From: Candidatus Babelota bacterium
Lineage (GTDB): Bacteria; Babelota; Babeliae; Babelales; Babelaceae
Length of the DNA: 26,219 bases
Reading direction: 5' to 3'
Assembly: GCA_003174035.1 (NCBI GenBank)
Contig: PRDV01000023.1
Span: 1 to 26,219, forward strand
The first letter of the stretch is position 1; each line of letters begins with the position of its first letter. A program made the translations under genes and the position numbers. The notes beneath the pieces are model-generated. The model was not told the DNA's origin and made no database searches. It was given only the letters and a program-made list of their open reading frames with translations. This document shows positions 16,873-24,425 of this stretch, piece after piece.

Positions 16873-18477
16873 ATGTTTCAATTAGTAATCAGATTTGTCA
16901 GTTTCGTTGCTTGTTCATCTAATAGCTGTTTTCATATTATGAACTCCAAACAATATCGAGTGATATTTGTTTTTTCTTGCTTTATGCTTGATGCAGGACA
17001 AGGTACAAGTAAGGTTCTTTCTCCGGGACAAGCATTGACTCAAAAAGTCCGCGAGGCTATTGCACAGGGTACAGAGATAAATACGCATGATGAACAAGGT
17101 ATATCACAGTTGCATTGGGCAGTATATTTTGGTGAATGTGAAGCAATTACACTGATTCTTGAGACATTAAAGAAAAGAATTGGGTTGTCTGGCACGCTAG
17201 CTCAGGTACAGTATAGACTTGAAAAACCTGTGAAACTGTTCTCACAGGATACTCACAGTGGTACGGGTTCGGTATCGTCACATGGCGGTAATGTAATTAT
17301 TTATCGACCGGAAAGTGAAAACTATGACCTTTACTCAATTGACAGTGGTTGGGTGAAAACTGCAATTTCGATGCGAGACTCCAAGTACTGGAGTCCAGAT
17401 GGTTCACGAGTTCTTTTGCCGAGCGATGCAGATGCTCACATTATGAGCTCCCATGGGATTTGGCTTGGCAGATACAAAAAGCAAAACTATTGGAGTTATG
17501 AAGGGTGGAGCCCAGATTCTTCGAAAATTCTTGAATGGTATGGTTACTCTGTTAGGATTTATAATAACCAAGGTGCTTTTTTGATTGAACTTGCTGATAA
17601 GAGCGCAATAATTGACAGCGCCAGTTGGTGCCAAGATTCGTTACATATTATTACGATAAATATTAATAATGAAATCCATCTGTGGAAATTGTCAGAGTCG
17701 ATGGATGGTTTGGAAGGTCATGTTGTCAAGAAGTTGCATTCTCGCAACTACCACCCTAGATGTTATGTATGTCCGCGCACTACTTTATTGCTTATTGAAG
17801 ATGCTTATCTCAATGTTGAGTTAGTTGATTGGGAGGAGCAAAAAAGAACATTCATTCGCCATAGCGGTAGTGAACGCAAGTATTTTAATACTTTATGGAA
17901 TAAAGATGGTATGGATTTCTTAACGGTTCGTAATTTTGAAAGTGGCGTTGGCTCTATTAATTTGTGGAGTCGCGATGGTAAAATTATTGCTCATAAGGAT
18001 TTTGAAAAGGGGGTGCGTACGGTTAGATGGAGCCCCGATGGGTCAGAGATCCTTATAGTTTCCGGTAGAAGCAGTGAGTTTATAGTTTTTGAATCAGGTA
18101 GCGAACTATTCATTTATACACGAGATTTAATGCGGCTTGTTCACCATAAAATTTGGTTAGGGAATGTAGAGTATGCTGAGTGGGATAAGACTGGAACTCG
18201 ACTTTTTATTAATGAGTTAATTAATTGTGAAATATGGGATCTAGGTGGTAGTGCCGTCGAATGGGCCATGAGAAAAGGTGAGTGTGATCAATGGTTACCC
18301 ATGCTGCAAAAACTAATTGAACTTTGCGATAATAACATTCAAGAATTATGTACGCGAGATTTTCTGGTAAAGCTCTGTTTAATTGCAAGCACGATAAGGC
18401 GTTCTCAACCCGAAAACTATAGGCAGCTTGCAGACTTTCTTTCAGCTATAATAAGAAGGTGTGGCAAGGTGGTGTAG
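16873..18477 (+). CDS. Exported ankyrin/WD40-like protein, strongly diverged
   Basis: 534 residues. I place the start at 16873 because GGAGG lies 5 nt before it. However, an internal Met at 16939 (MNSKQYRVIFVFSCFMLDAG) begins the part that aligns with the family leader, including an acidic residue (Asp) near the end of the hydrophobic stretch. An ankyrin-like unit is at about 75-110 (GISQLHWAVYFGECEAITL). Irregular WD40-like blades run from about 170 to 455 (WSPDGSRVL, WSPDSSKIL, WNKDGMDFL, WSPDGSEIL, WDKTGTRLF). The C-terminal domain (456-534: AVEWAMRKGE ... LVKLCLIAST) is homologous to that of the other WD40 proteins here. It has no 123-nt repetition, so it is an older branch of the same family. 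Confidence 0.82.
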   Translation: MFQLVIRFVSFVACSSNSCFHIMNSKQYRVIFVFSCFMLDAGQGTSKVLSPGQALTQKVREAIAQGTEINTHDEQGISQLHWAVYFGECEAITLILETLKKRIGLSGTLAQVQYRLEKPVKLFSQDTHSGTGSVSSHGGNVIIYRPESENYDLYSIDSGWVKTAISMRDSKYWSPDGSRVLLPSDADAHIMSSHGIWLGRYKKQNYWSYEGWSPDSSKILEWYGYSVRIYNNQGAFLIELADKSAIIDSASWCQDSLHIITININNEIHLWKLSESMDGLEGHVVKKLHSRNYHPRCYVCPRTTLLLIEDAYLNVELVDWEEQKRTFIRHSGSERKYFNTLWNKDGMDFLTVRNFESGVGSINLWSRDGKIIAHKDFEKGVRTVRWSPDGSEILIVSGRSSEFIVFESGSELFIYTRDLMRLVHHKIWLGNVEYAEWDKTGTRLFINELINCEIWDLGGSAVEWAMRKGECDQWLPMLQKLIELCDNNIQELCTRDFLVKLCLIASTIRRSQPENYRQLADFLSAIIRRCGKVV

Positions 18478-18511
18478 TGAAATTGTTCACAAAATAAAAT
18501 TATTTGCATAA

Positions 18512-18529
18512 TATTTTTTATAAAAAATA
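18512..18529. other. 18-bp perfect AT-only palindrome
   Basis: TATTTTTTA followed directly by TAAAAAATA, 35 nt past the stop at 18477. It could act as a weak bidirectional terminator or simply mark the AT-rich border between a live gene and the fossil region. The surrounding 18478-18548 is very AT-rich and codes for nothing visible. Confidence 0.3.
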
Positions 18530-18548
18530 ATTTAAATTTGTGCCTGCT

Positions 18549-18713
18549 TCAAATAGAGGATGGGTTACTCATGTGGTATCGAGTCCAGATGGGAGTATCA
18601 TCAGTATGAGTAGTTTTAATAAGACGGCTCAAGGGTGGGGCGCCGTTGTGACCAGGCTTCACTTGAGCTTGGTTTGTTCAGGACGCATTATGAGCATACT
18701 CACAAACGATTAA
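18549..18713 (+). pseudogene. Fossil fragment of a WD40 family gene
   Basis: Reading from 18549 gives SNRGWVTHVVSSPDGS and then SFNKTAQGWG, which is one WD40 unit with the blade Trp changed to Ser. A few codons later comes LSLVCSGR, matching the VSAVCSG start of the family C-terminal domain. The stretch ends at TAA 18711-18713. There is no start codon or ribosome site in place, and most blades and the rest of the C-terminal domain are gone. It is best read as an internally deleted remnant of another WD40 paralog. Confidence 0.65.
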
Positions 18714-18772
18714 GATTCATGGGTAGTTCCGGCTAGAATATTGTCGATCTATAAAGGAGTCTTGTGTATTCA

Positions 18773-19030
18773 CAGTAATTTTGTTTACCGGAATGCATTC
18801 ATGAGATTTTTCAATACCGTAGGTCCTATTAATCCTAAAAAGCATTACTTTCTACCGAAAAGGCTCAATTGGGCGCAACTTGATGACTTTCTTGAAAAAG
18901 AATACTACTGAACCTGCTTCATTTAATCCGGATGATATTCAGTATGTGCGAGATTTAGGGCTTGTGAAACAAGATAGCTGGGAAATAGCTAATCCTCTCT
19001 ATCAGCAAGTTATTCATATGTAGCCTATCT
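18773..19030 (+). pseudogene. Doubly deleted copy of the ATPase/PD-(D/E)XK gene
   Basis: The leader block (18773-18796), ATG (18801) and first ~36 codons (MRFFNTVGPINPKKHYFLPK ...) match the gene at 15187. At about 18908 the sequence jumps to the part encoding residues about 318-358 (EPASFNPDDIQYVRDLGLV), out of frame by one base, so the first frame stops at TGA. At about 19015 it jumps again to the gene's end, where TATGTAGCCTA matches the parent stop region. Walker A, Walker B and the whole nuclease domain are lost. It is non-functional as a protein. Confidence 0.85.
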
Positions 19031-19058
19031 TGGATATGCTGATTCATGAAAGAAATAG

Positions 19059-19089
19059 ACAGTTGGGGCGCTTGACGCGCCCCAACTGT
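19059..19089 (-). terminator. Strong terminator of the rpsA-ndk operon
   Basis: A perfect 13-bp GC-rich stem (ACAGTTGGGGCGC / GCGCCCCAACTGT) with a 5-nt loop ends one nucleotide from the ndk stop codon. On the minus strand it is followed by the T-rich stretch CTATTTCTTTC. It is the most stable hairpin in the window and marks the border between the accessory region and housekeeping genes. Confidence 0.75.
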
Positions 19090-19090
19090 A

Positions 19091-19498
19091 TTATAGGTCC
19101 GGAAAGAAGAATTTCAGTTCATTCTGTGCCGTTTCTCGCGCATCAGAACCATGCGTAGCATTGCTGCCAATATGTTTTCCAAACATCCATCTGATGGTCC
19201 CGAGCGCTGCTTTTTGAGGATCGGTTGCCCCCATAAGCTCTCGCCAACCTGCGATAGCATTCTCAGCTTCGAGTGCCATGACAATGACGGGCCCCTTAAT
19301 CATTCCTTCTACCAATTCACGGTAAAAGGGACGTTCTTTATGAACAGCATAAAACTGCTCTGCTTGCTTTTCAGTCATCTGCAACTTTTGCATGCGGATG
19401 ATGGAGAACTTATTGAGTTCAATAAGCTCAATAATGGGTCCACTCTGCTTTTGAGCAACAGCATCAGGCTTTATAATTGCCAGTGTTTTTTCAATCAT
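19091..19498 (-). CDS. ndk: Nucleoside diphosphate kinase
   Basis: 135 residues, near the usual length. It moves the terminal phosphate from NTPs to NDPs through a phospho-histidine. The N-terminus EKTLAIIKPDAV is diagnostic, and the active-site motif NATHGSDA (113-120) carries the catalytic His116. Arg103 (TIRWMFG) and Lys10 match known nucleotide contacts. TIRWMFGKHIGSN is slightly unusual where many bacteria have TIRGDFA. It starts 9 nt after the rpsA stop, with its ribosome site AAGGAG overlapping that stop, so the two genes are cotranscribed. In a host-dependent cell that may import nucleotides, this enzyme would balance NTP pools; that role is inference. Confidence 0.97.
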   Translation of the reverse strand: MIEKTLAIIKPDAVAQKQSGPIIELIELNKFSIIRMQKLQMTEKQAEQFYAVHKERPFYRELVEGMIKGPVIVMALEAENAIAGWRELMGATDPQKAALGTIRWMFGKHIGSNATHGSDARETAQNELKFFFPDL

Positions 19499-19507
19499 AG
19501 TGTCTCC

Positions 19508-21322
19508 TTATTCAGCTGATTCGTCAGTTGATTCTCCGCTTTGCCGAGCAGCATGCTTTTCAAGTTCAATTTGCAGCTGGCTCTTCTGTTTAGGAGCGGT
19601 AGCTTGAGCTTCAACTTTTTCTTTCTTGCGTGCTGGAGCTTTTTCTTTTTTAGCTGCTTTCTTTTCTTCTTGAGCAGCTATTTCCTCTGACGAGCGTAAG
19701 CTTAAGCCAAGCTTATGTTCTTCTTGGTTGACTTTAATGACTTTAAAATCACTCTTTTGGCCTACCTTGAGAATATCTTCAACCTTTTCAGCATTGCCAC
19801 CAAGTTCAGAAATATGAACGAGACCTTCAATGCCTGATGGGAGTTTCACAAAAGCGCCAAAATTGGTGATTTTGCTCACTTCGCCTTCTACGGTTGAACC
19901 GATTGGATATTTCTTTTCGATTTCTTCCCATGGATTTTCAGTGAGCTGTTTAATGCCCAAGGAAATCTTCTTGGTTTGCTTATTAATGCCGGTAATAACA
20001 GCTTCCACTTCATCGCCTTTTTTATAGCGATCGGAAGGATGCTCGATATGCTCGGTCCAAGAAAAATCAGAGATATGCACAAGGCCATCTATACCAGGAG
20101 CAAGTTGGATGAAGATACCAAACTCAGTTACGTTACTTACTTTGCCGGTAATCTTTTGGCCAACTTCATACTGTTCACTAATTGCATCCCATGGATTCTT
20201 TTCAAGCTGCTTAATGCTTAATGACATCCTTCGGTTTTCCTTATCAAGTGAGACGACGAGTGATTCGATCTCTTCGCCAACCTTGAAGTGCTTATGAAGA
20301 TCGGTTATGCGATCCGTCCAAGAAACCTCTGAGATGTGGACAAGGCCTTCAACGCCCGGAGCTACCTCGACAAACAGGCCATAATCCTTGATGCTCGAGA
20401 TAATTCCCTTAATGCGAGATCCCACTTGTACCGATGGATCAAGTCCATCCCACGGGTTTTCGGTAAGCTGCTTAAGCCCCAAGGAGATTTTTTCATTAAC
20501 CTTATCAAATGAAAGCACTTTAACGGTTACGGTATCACCTATTTTGAGCATTTCACTTGGATGGTCGATGCGACCCCAGGTCATATCGGTAATGTGTAGC
20601 AAACCATCTACGCCACCGATATCAATAAATGCTCCATATTTAGTGATATTTTTAACCACACCTTGGATAACTGATCCTACTTCAAGCGTATCAAGTACCT
20701 TCTTGCGGCTTTCAGAGCGTTGCTCATTTAAGAACTTACGGCGTGAGATAATAACATTGCCCCGCTTTTGGTTTACTTTGATAATGTTAGCAGTAATCGT
20801 CTGACCAACAAATTGATCAAAATCGTTCACCCGTTGAGTATCGACCTGCGATCCTGGTAAGAAAGCTGGAATACCGATATCAACACTGAGACCGCCTTTA
20901 ACTTTATGGGTAACAGTACCTTCTACTGGCTTGTTTTCTTCAAAAAGCTTCATGATTGAATCCCAAGCCTTCATTGCTTTCGCTTTTTCATAGGAAAGAA
21001 TGACATTGCCGGAGAAGTTTTCTAGTTCATCGAGAATGACTTCAATGCTTGCGCCTGGAGTTAGTTTTTTAAGCTCATGATCTGAAAATTCATAGAGAGG
21101 AATCATACCATCTGATTTATAATCAATATCAACAAGTACTCCATCTGAACTAACATTCCGAACAGATCCTTTAATGATGGTTCCGAGTTTAAATTGATTA
21201 GTCATGCCTTCGTACAGACTACTAAGTTCTTTTTTTTGCTCTTGGTTAAGGCCAACCGCTTCCTCATCGAAAACATTTTCGACAGTACGGTACTGATTGG
21301 ACCTTAAGAGTTCCTTTGACAT
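19508..21322 (-). CDS. rpsA: 30S ribosomal protein S1
   Basis: 604 residues with six S1 RNA-binding domains at about 46-113, 131-196, 215-284, 300-371, 387-458 and 474-543. Domains three to six show the typical signature (YGAFIDIGGVDGLLHITD, YGLFVEVAPGVEGLVHIS, FGIFIQLAPGIDGLVHIS, FGAFVKLPSGIEGLVHIS). The tail (544-604) is Lys/Glu/Ala-rich and low complexity. S1 brings mRNA to the 30S subunit and unfolds leaders, which may matter here because some genes lack a Shine-Dalgarno. The start is fixed by AAGGAG 8 nt upstream. It lies downstream of the M48-like gene but has its own promoter candidate, and is followed by ndk. Confidence 0.96.
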   Translation of the reverse strand: MSKELLRSNQYRTVENVFDEEAVGLNQEQKKELSSLYEGMTNQFKLGTIIKGSVRNVSSDGVLVDIDYKSDGMIPLYEFSDHELKKLTPGASIEVILDELENFSGNVILSYEKAKAMKAWDSIMKLFEENKPVEGTVTHKVKGGLSVDIGIPAFLPGSQVDTQRVNDFDQFVGQTITANIIKVNQKRGNVIISRRKFLNEQRSESRKKVLDTLEVGSVIQGVVKNITKYGAFIDIGGVDGLLHITDMTWGRIDHPSEMLKIGDTVTVKVLSFDKVNEKISLGLKQLTENPWDGLDPSVQVGSRIKGIISSIKDYGLFVEVAPGVEGLVHISEVSWTDRITDLHKHFKVGEEIESLVVSLDKENRRMSLSIKQLEKNPWDAISEQYEVGQKITGKVSNVTEFGIFIQLAPGIDGLVHISDFSWTEHIEHPSDRYKKGDEVEAVITGINKQTKKISLGIKQLTENPWEEIEKKYPIGSTVEGEVSKITNFGAFVKLPSGIEGLVHISELGGNAEKVEDILKVGQKSDFKVIKVNQEEHKLGLSLRSSEEIAAQEEKKAAKKEKAPARKKEKVEAQATAPKQKSQLQIELEKHAARQSGESTDESAE

Positions 21323-21404
21323 GCAAAGCTCCTTGCTACTTCACGCATATAAACAGCGAGAAAAATGGGTTAAGACGTTAGACATATACCATAACATAGA
21401 AGGT

Positions 21405-21433
21405 AGTATAGCAAAAAAACCTTATTTTTCCAA
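21405..21433 (-). promoter_or_regulatory. Extended -10 promoter for rpsA-ndk
   Basis: On the minus strand TTGGAA (plus 21428-21433) is followed after 17 nt by TATACT (plus 21405-21410), with TGC directly before the -10 hexamer as in extended -10 promoters. The leader to the rpsA ATG would be about 75 nt, a length seen in self-regulated ribosomal protein genes. The -35 box overlaps the end of the upstream gene. Confidence 0.5.
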
Positions 21434-21442
21434 TGGTTTTTT
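21414..21442 (-). terminator. A/T-flanked hairpin at the end of the M48-like gene
   Basis: AAAAAACC and GGTTTTTT pair perfectly (8 bp) around a 13-nt loop that contains the gene's TAA stop. On the minus strand it ends in a run of T. It may terminate the upstream gene weakly, and it overlaps the candidate rpsA promoter. Confidence 0.35.
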
Positions 21443-22468
21443 GTGTGTAGCGGGTACGAGTAAGCGTAGTTTTTCAAGATTAGCGATGCGCGTTGTGGCC
21501 GAATGGCTAAACAAGCTCGCGATAGGCAGCTTCCAAAACACATGGGTGAGAAAGTTTGAATGCGGAGTTATTTGACCTGGCATGCTATTTTTTGCCATCA
21601 CTACACCATCGGCTAGGGGAAATTGAACGAATGTTAACCCTGCAACAGTTACCTCGGGCTTAAAACTATTCAGGCGAGGGAAGAAGCTTGTTGCTACTAA
21701 GAAAAGTCCACCGTATAACCATTCAAATAGGGGAATCTTTGAGCTTATCCTGCCTATAACAGTATTGTCAGATGAAAACTCATTATAGCTCTTAAAAAAT
21801 TCAATGCCCCCTTTAGCGCAATTGAGCATTTTGGCGGTTTCTATGTCCGCTTGCCATTCAATATGGCGTGAGGCATAAGCGATATGCAATTCTGCTATAA
21901 GGCGAGACAGAAGGCTGGGGGCTGCTGTAACAAATGCCTGGGTGACTTGCCCTTGGGAGGAATTTCCCTGTAGTGATTGCACGAGCAGTCTCGGAAGGTC
22001 TGCAATTGCCTGGCGTGATGTGGGGCTTCCTTGCATGTGAAGTAAGAGATTATACATGAGTGGTAATGCTAGCTTGTAGACCATATGGTTTTTGGGGTGA
22101 GACATGGTGTACAATGTTCTGCCGATTACAAAACGTTGTGCTTCCTCAGATAACTTTTTAAGTGACTTTGTATTAAAAATGAGATAATTGAGAAATGGCA
22201 GAGCAATGGTATTATGTCTGCCAAAAAGATATTCACCGAAGGCATTGAATTTTTGTATGCGGGTTATTGTTTGTGCAGGATCTATTTTTTTCATGAGATC
22301 ATGTGTATATGCAGCTGTTTCATCAGAAACATCCGATGACGTAATAAAATAGCAGAGTGCATCGCCCATAGTTTTCTTAAAAGAAAAGAGCCAGGAAGGA
22401 TCTTTGGATTCAAGTGCGGTAAAGACAAGAAAACTTGCTAGACATACTATTTTTCGTAACAATCTCAT
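21422..22468 (-). CDS. M48-like protein lacking the HEXXH active site (pseudoprotease)
   Basis: 348 residues with a signal peptide or membrane anchor (MRLLRKIVCLASFLVFTAL). Three landmarks of M48 zinc peptidases are in order. LSEEAQRFVIGRTLYTM (106-122) occupies the place of the usual 'L..dE..aVlaHElgH' helix, but the zinc-binding HEXXH reads GRTLY (116-120). ASRHIEWQAD (199-208) matches the S-R-x-x-E-x-x-A-D motif and keeps Glu204. HSATTRIANL (322-331) matches the 'HPPxxeRIaxL' end motif. A hydrophobic segment lies at about 250-263. With both zinc His gone it should not be a protease; a binding or regulatory role is inferred. It lies 99 nt upstream of rpsA on the same strand. Confidence 0.65.
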   Translation of the reverse strand: MRLLRKIVCLASFLVFTALESKDPSWLFSFKKTMGDALCYFITSSDVSDETAAYTHDLMKKIDPAQTITRIQKFNAFGEYLFGRHNTIALPFLNYLIFNTKSLKKLSEEAQRFVIGRTLYTMSHPKNHMVYKLALPLMYNLLLHMQGSPTSRQAIADLPRLLVQSLQGNSSQGQVTQAFVTAAPSLLSRLIAELHIAYASRHIEWQADIETAKMLNCAKGGIEFFKSYNEFSSDNTVIGRISSKIPLFEWLYGGLFLVATSFFPRLNSFKPEVTVAGLTFVQFPLADGVVMAKNSMPGQITPHSNFLTHVFWKLPIASLFSHSATTRIANLEKLRLLVPATHKKPLEK

Positions 22469-22483
22469 GGTGTCCTCTCGTTG

Positions 22484-22498
22484 ATTATAGACAGTCTA
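22484..22498 (-). promoter_or_regulatory. -10 box with adjoining palindrome before the M48-like gene
   Basis: On the minus strand a perfect TATAAT (plus 22484-22489) lies 15 nt before the ATG, overlapping an 11-bp odd palindrome TAGAC-A-GTCTA (22488-22498). No convincing -35 box is seen, so the palindrome may be an activator or repressor site. AGAGGA is the ribosome site. Confidence 0.35.
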
Positions 22499-22515
22499 GT
22501 GCAAAAAGATATGAA

Positions 22516-22683
22516 ATGACAGATCTTAAGAATATTGCGCCTTTTTTGCCGTTTGCTATACTTGCTTTAACATATGAAGCCATGCGAGAGAATTACGAAA
22601 GCGAAATTCTCGGCATTGTGCAAGAGAACCCATGGGCAGCCTATGGAAGATGGAGCATGTTGTGTCAGCAGGCATCCATGTAG
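22516..22683 (+). CDS. Possible small protein, 55 residues
   Basis: An open frame begins MTDLKNIAPFLPFAILALTY and ends CQQASM, in the 279-nt divergent gap between the M48-like gene and the helicase. It has one hydrophobic stretch and then a polar, aromatic tail (ENPWAAYGRWSM). The ribosome site is poor (only an A-rich run before the ATG), and nothing like it is recognised, so it may be chance. It is the only candidate gene in this gap. Confidence 0.3.
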   Translation: MTDLKNIAPFLPFAILALTYEAMRENYESEILGIVQENPWAAYGRWSMLCQQASM

Positions 22684-22747
22684 GGGAGCGTTTGAATTAA
22701 TTAGGTAACATTTTAAATAAGGGTAAATTCCCCTGCAGGATGTGTTG

Positions 22748-24385
22748 ATGAGTATTACTACTTTTAAAGACTTTGCTATTTCAGTTGCATTACAAAAAGT
22801 TCTTGATGATTTAGGTTTTATTGAACCGACTGACATTCAAAAAAAAGCTATCCCCGTACTTCTATCCCATAAAAAAATTGATTTTCATGGGCAGGCCCAA
22901 ACAGGCACCGGTAAAACCATGGCTTTTGGTATTCCATTGCTCCATAGAGTTGATCAGGCGCAGAAAAAGCCTCAAGCACTGGTTGTAGCTCCCACACGAG
23001 AGTTAGCCGTACAAATTAAAGAAAGTATGTTGCCACTTGCACGTGCGATGGATTTGAGACTCGAGGTTATTTATGGCGGAGTTTCTATGGAAGAGCAGAC
23101 CGCCGCGTTACGCCGTGGTTGTCATATTGTGGTTGGTACTCCGGGACGGCTTAATGATCATTTAAGACGAAAAAGCCTTGCTATTGATGGCGTTCAGACG
23201 CTTGTTCTTGATGAAGCTGATATTATGCTTGATATGGGCTTTAAAGAAGAGGTCGATGAAATTTTGCGGTATGCTCCCAAAAATAGAGAAATTTGGCTCT
23301 TTTCTGCAACGGTGAAAGCGGGTATTGCTGATATTATGCGTAACCATATGCACGAGCCCGTTTCTGTGCGGGTAAGCAAAAAGCAGGTTGCGACAGAAGG
23401 AACTAAGCAATATTACTGTGTTATCCCCTCAAGAACACGTATGCAGGTTTTAAGCCGGTTTATTGAATGTGCGCCGGATTTTTATGGCTTTATTTTCTGC
23501 CAAACCAAAATCTTGACGAGTGAAGTCGCTGAGCAACTTGTTCGTCGGGGGTATAATGTTGGGGCACTTCATGGTGATATGAGCCAAGTATCACGAAATA
23601 TAGTCATTAAAAAATTCAAAAATCGAGAATTGTCGATTTTGGTTGCAACCGATGTGGCAGCCCGAGGAATCGATGTTGCCAATCTAACCCATGTTATTAA
23701 CTTTTCTCTTCCTGATGATCATGAAAGCTATATTCATCGCATAGGAAGAACCGGTCGCGCAGGTAAGGAAGGGATTGCCATAACATTGATTACCAAAACT
23801 GAGCTGAGAAGCCTTCAGTATGTGCAGCGTAAGTTTAATGTGGTGATTGATCCAATTGATGTTCCTTCCAGAGATAGTATTGTTAAGGCTCGCATACAGG
23901 AAGCATCTAAATATATTGCCCAACTTGGCGAGCACAGCTCTATCGATCAACTAAAGGCACCTGAAAAAGAGCTTGAGGCACTTATTCACAATCTATCTTC
24001 TGAGGAAACACGTACCATACTTGCACGCGTACTGCATGATAAATTTTTGAGCTCGCTTGAGCATGATGATGTAAGCTTTACTCCCTCTTCAAAAATTGTT
24101 ATGCCAGATGCTCTTCAAGAAATTTTCATTAATGTAGGTTCTGATGATGGTATCACGCGTGATGATGTTATTAAGTACTTAACCCAAACGGGTTGTGTAA
24201 GCGCTGATCAAATTCAAAAAGTGCGGGTTATTAAACGACGCTCATTTATCCAACTGCCCGGTGAGTGTACAGGGCCTCTGATTAATGCCTTACGTAACGG
24301 CATGCTTGGAGGAAGAAGAGCTCGTGTCAGTGTTATTACTGAAGAACAGCAACACCACCAAGGGCATTATCGCCATCGCGTTTAG
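22748..24385 (+). CDS. deaD: DEAD-box ATP-dependent RNA helicase (DeaD/CsdA type)
   Basis: 545 residues from ATG 22748, chosen because AGGA (22737-22740) lies 7 nt before it; the GTG at 22742 is too close to that site. Motifs in order: Q motif around PTDIQ (27-31), AQTGTGKT (50-57), PTREL (82-86), TPGR (131-134), DEAD (155-158), SAT (186-188), ARGID (305-309), HRIGRTGRAG (330-339). A linker leads to a DbpA-type RNA-binding domain (about 455-530: INVGSDDGITRDDVIKYL ... SFIQLPGE) and a short His-rich end. The family unwinds RNA for ribosome assembly and mRNA turnover, often in the cold. No overlap with neighbours; it ends at a shared hairpin with the F-box gene. The exact subtype (DeaD or DbpA) cannot be fixed by eye. 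Confidence 0.93.
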   Translation: MSITTFKDFAISVALQKVLDDLGFIEPTDIQKKAIPVLLSHKKIDFHGQAQTGTGKTMAFGIPLLHRVDQAQKKPQALVVAPTRELAVQIKESMLPLARAMDLRLEVIYGGVSMEEQTAALRRGCHIVVGTPGRLNDHLRRKSLAIDGVQTLVLDEADIMLDMGFKEEVDEILRYAPKNREIWLFSATVKAGIADIMRNHMHEPVSVRVSKKQVATEGTKQYYCVIPSRTRMQVLSRFIECAPDFYGFIFCQTKILTSEVAEQLVRRGYNVGALHGDMSQVSRNIVIKKFKNRELSILVATDVAARGIDVANLTHVINFSLPDDHESYIHRIGRTGRAGKEGIAITLITKTELRSLQYVQRKFNVVIDPIDVPSRDSIVKARIQEASKYIAQLGEHSSIDQLKAPEKELEALIHNLSSEETRTILARVLHDKFLSSLEHDDVSFTPSSKIVMPDALQEIFINVGSDDGITRDDVIKYLTQTGCVSADQIQKVRVIKRRSFIQLPGECTGPLINALRNGMLGGRRARVSVITEEQQHHQGHYRHRV

Positions 24386-24398
24386 CCAGGTTTTTTGT

Positions 24399-24425
24399 TA
24401 AGCACTCACCATAGATGAGTGCTTA
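24399..24425. terminator. Convergent terminator between helicase and F-box gene
   Basis: A perfect 10-bp stem TAAGCACTCA / TGAGTGCTTA with a 7-nt loop, 13 nt after the helicase stop. On the plus strand it is followed by GCTTTTCTCTT. Its right arm contains the stop codon of the minus-strand F-box gene, so one hairpin probably serves both converging genes. Confidence 0.6.

Noticed and set aside
16939..18477. Start of the diverged WD40 gene at the internal Met
   Set aside because: It aligns better with the family leaders but has no ribosome site, while 16873 has GGAGG at good spacing. Kept as an alternative.
18773..19030. A small real protein or a transposable element with ends
   Set aside because: The first frame stops at the deletion joint and no terminal inverted repeats or target duplications are visible, so I call it a pseudogene only.
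19151..20804. Plus-strand open frames opposite ndk and rpsA
   Set aside because: They lie antisense to two unmistakable housekeeping genes and show no domain or ribosome site.
22742..22747. GTG start for the helicase
   Set aside because: The AGGA motif is only one base away; ATG 22748 has correct spacing and begins at the conserved region.
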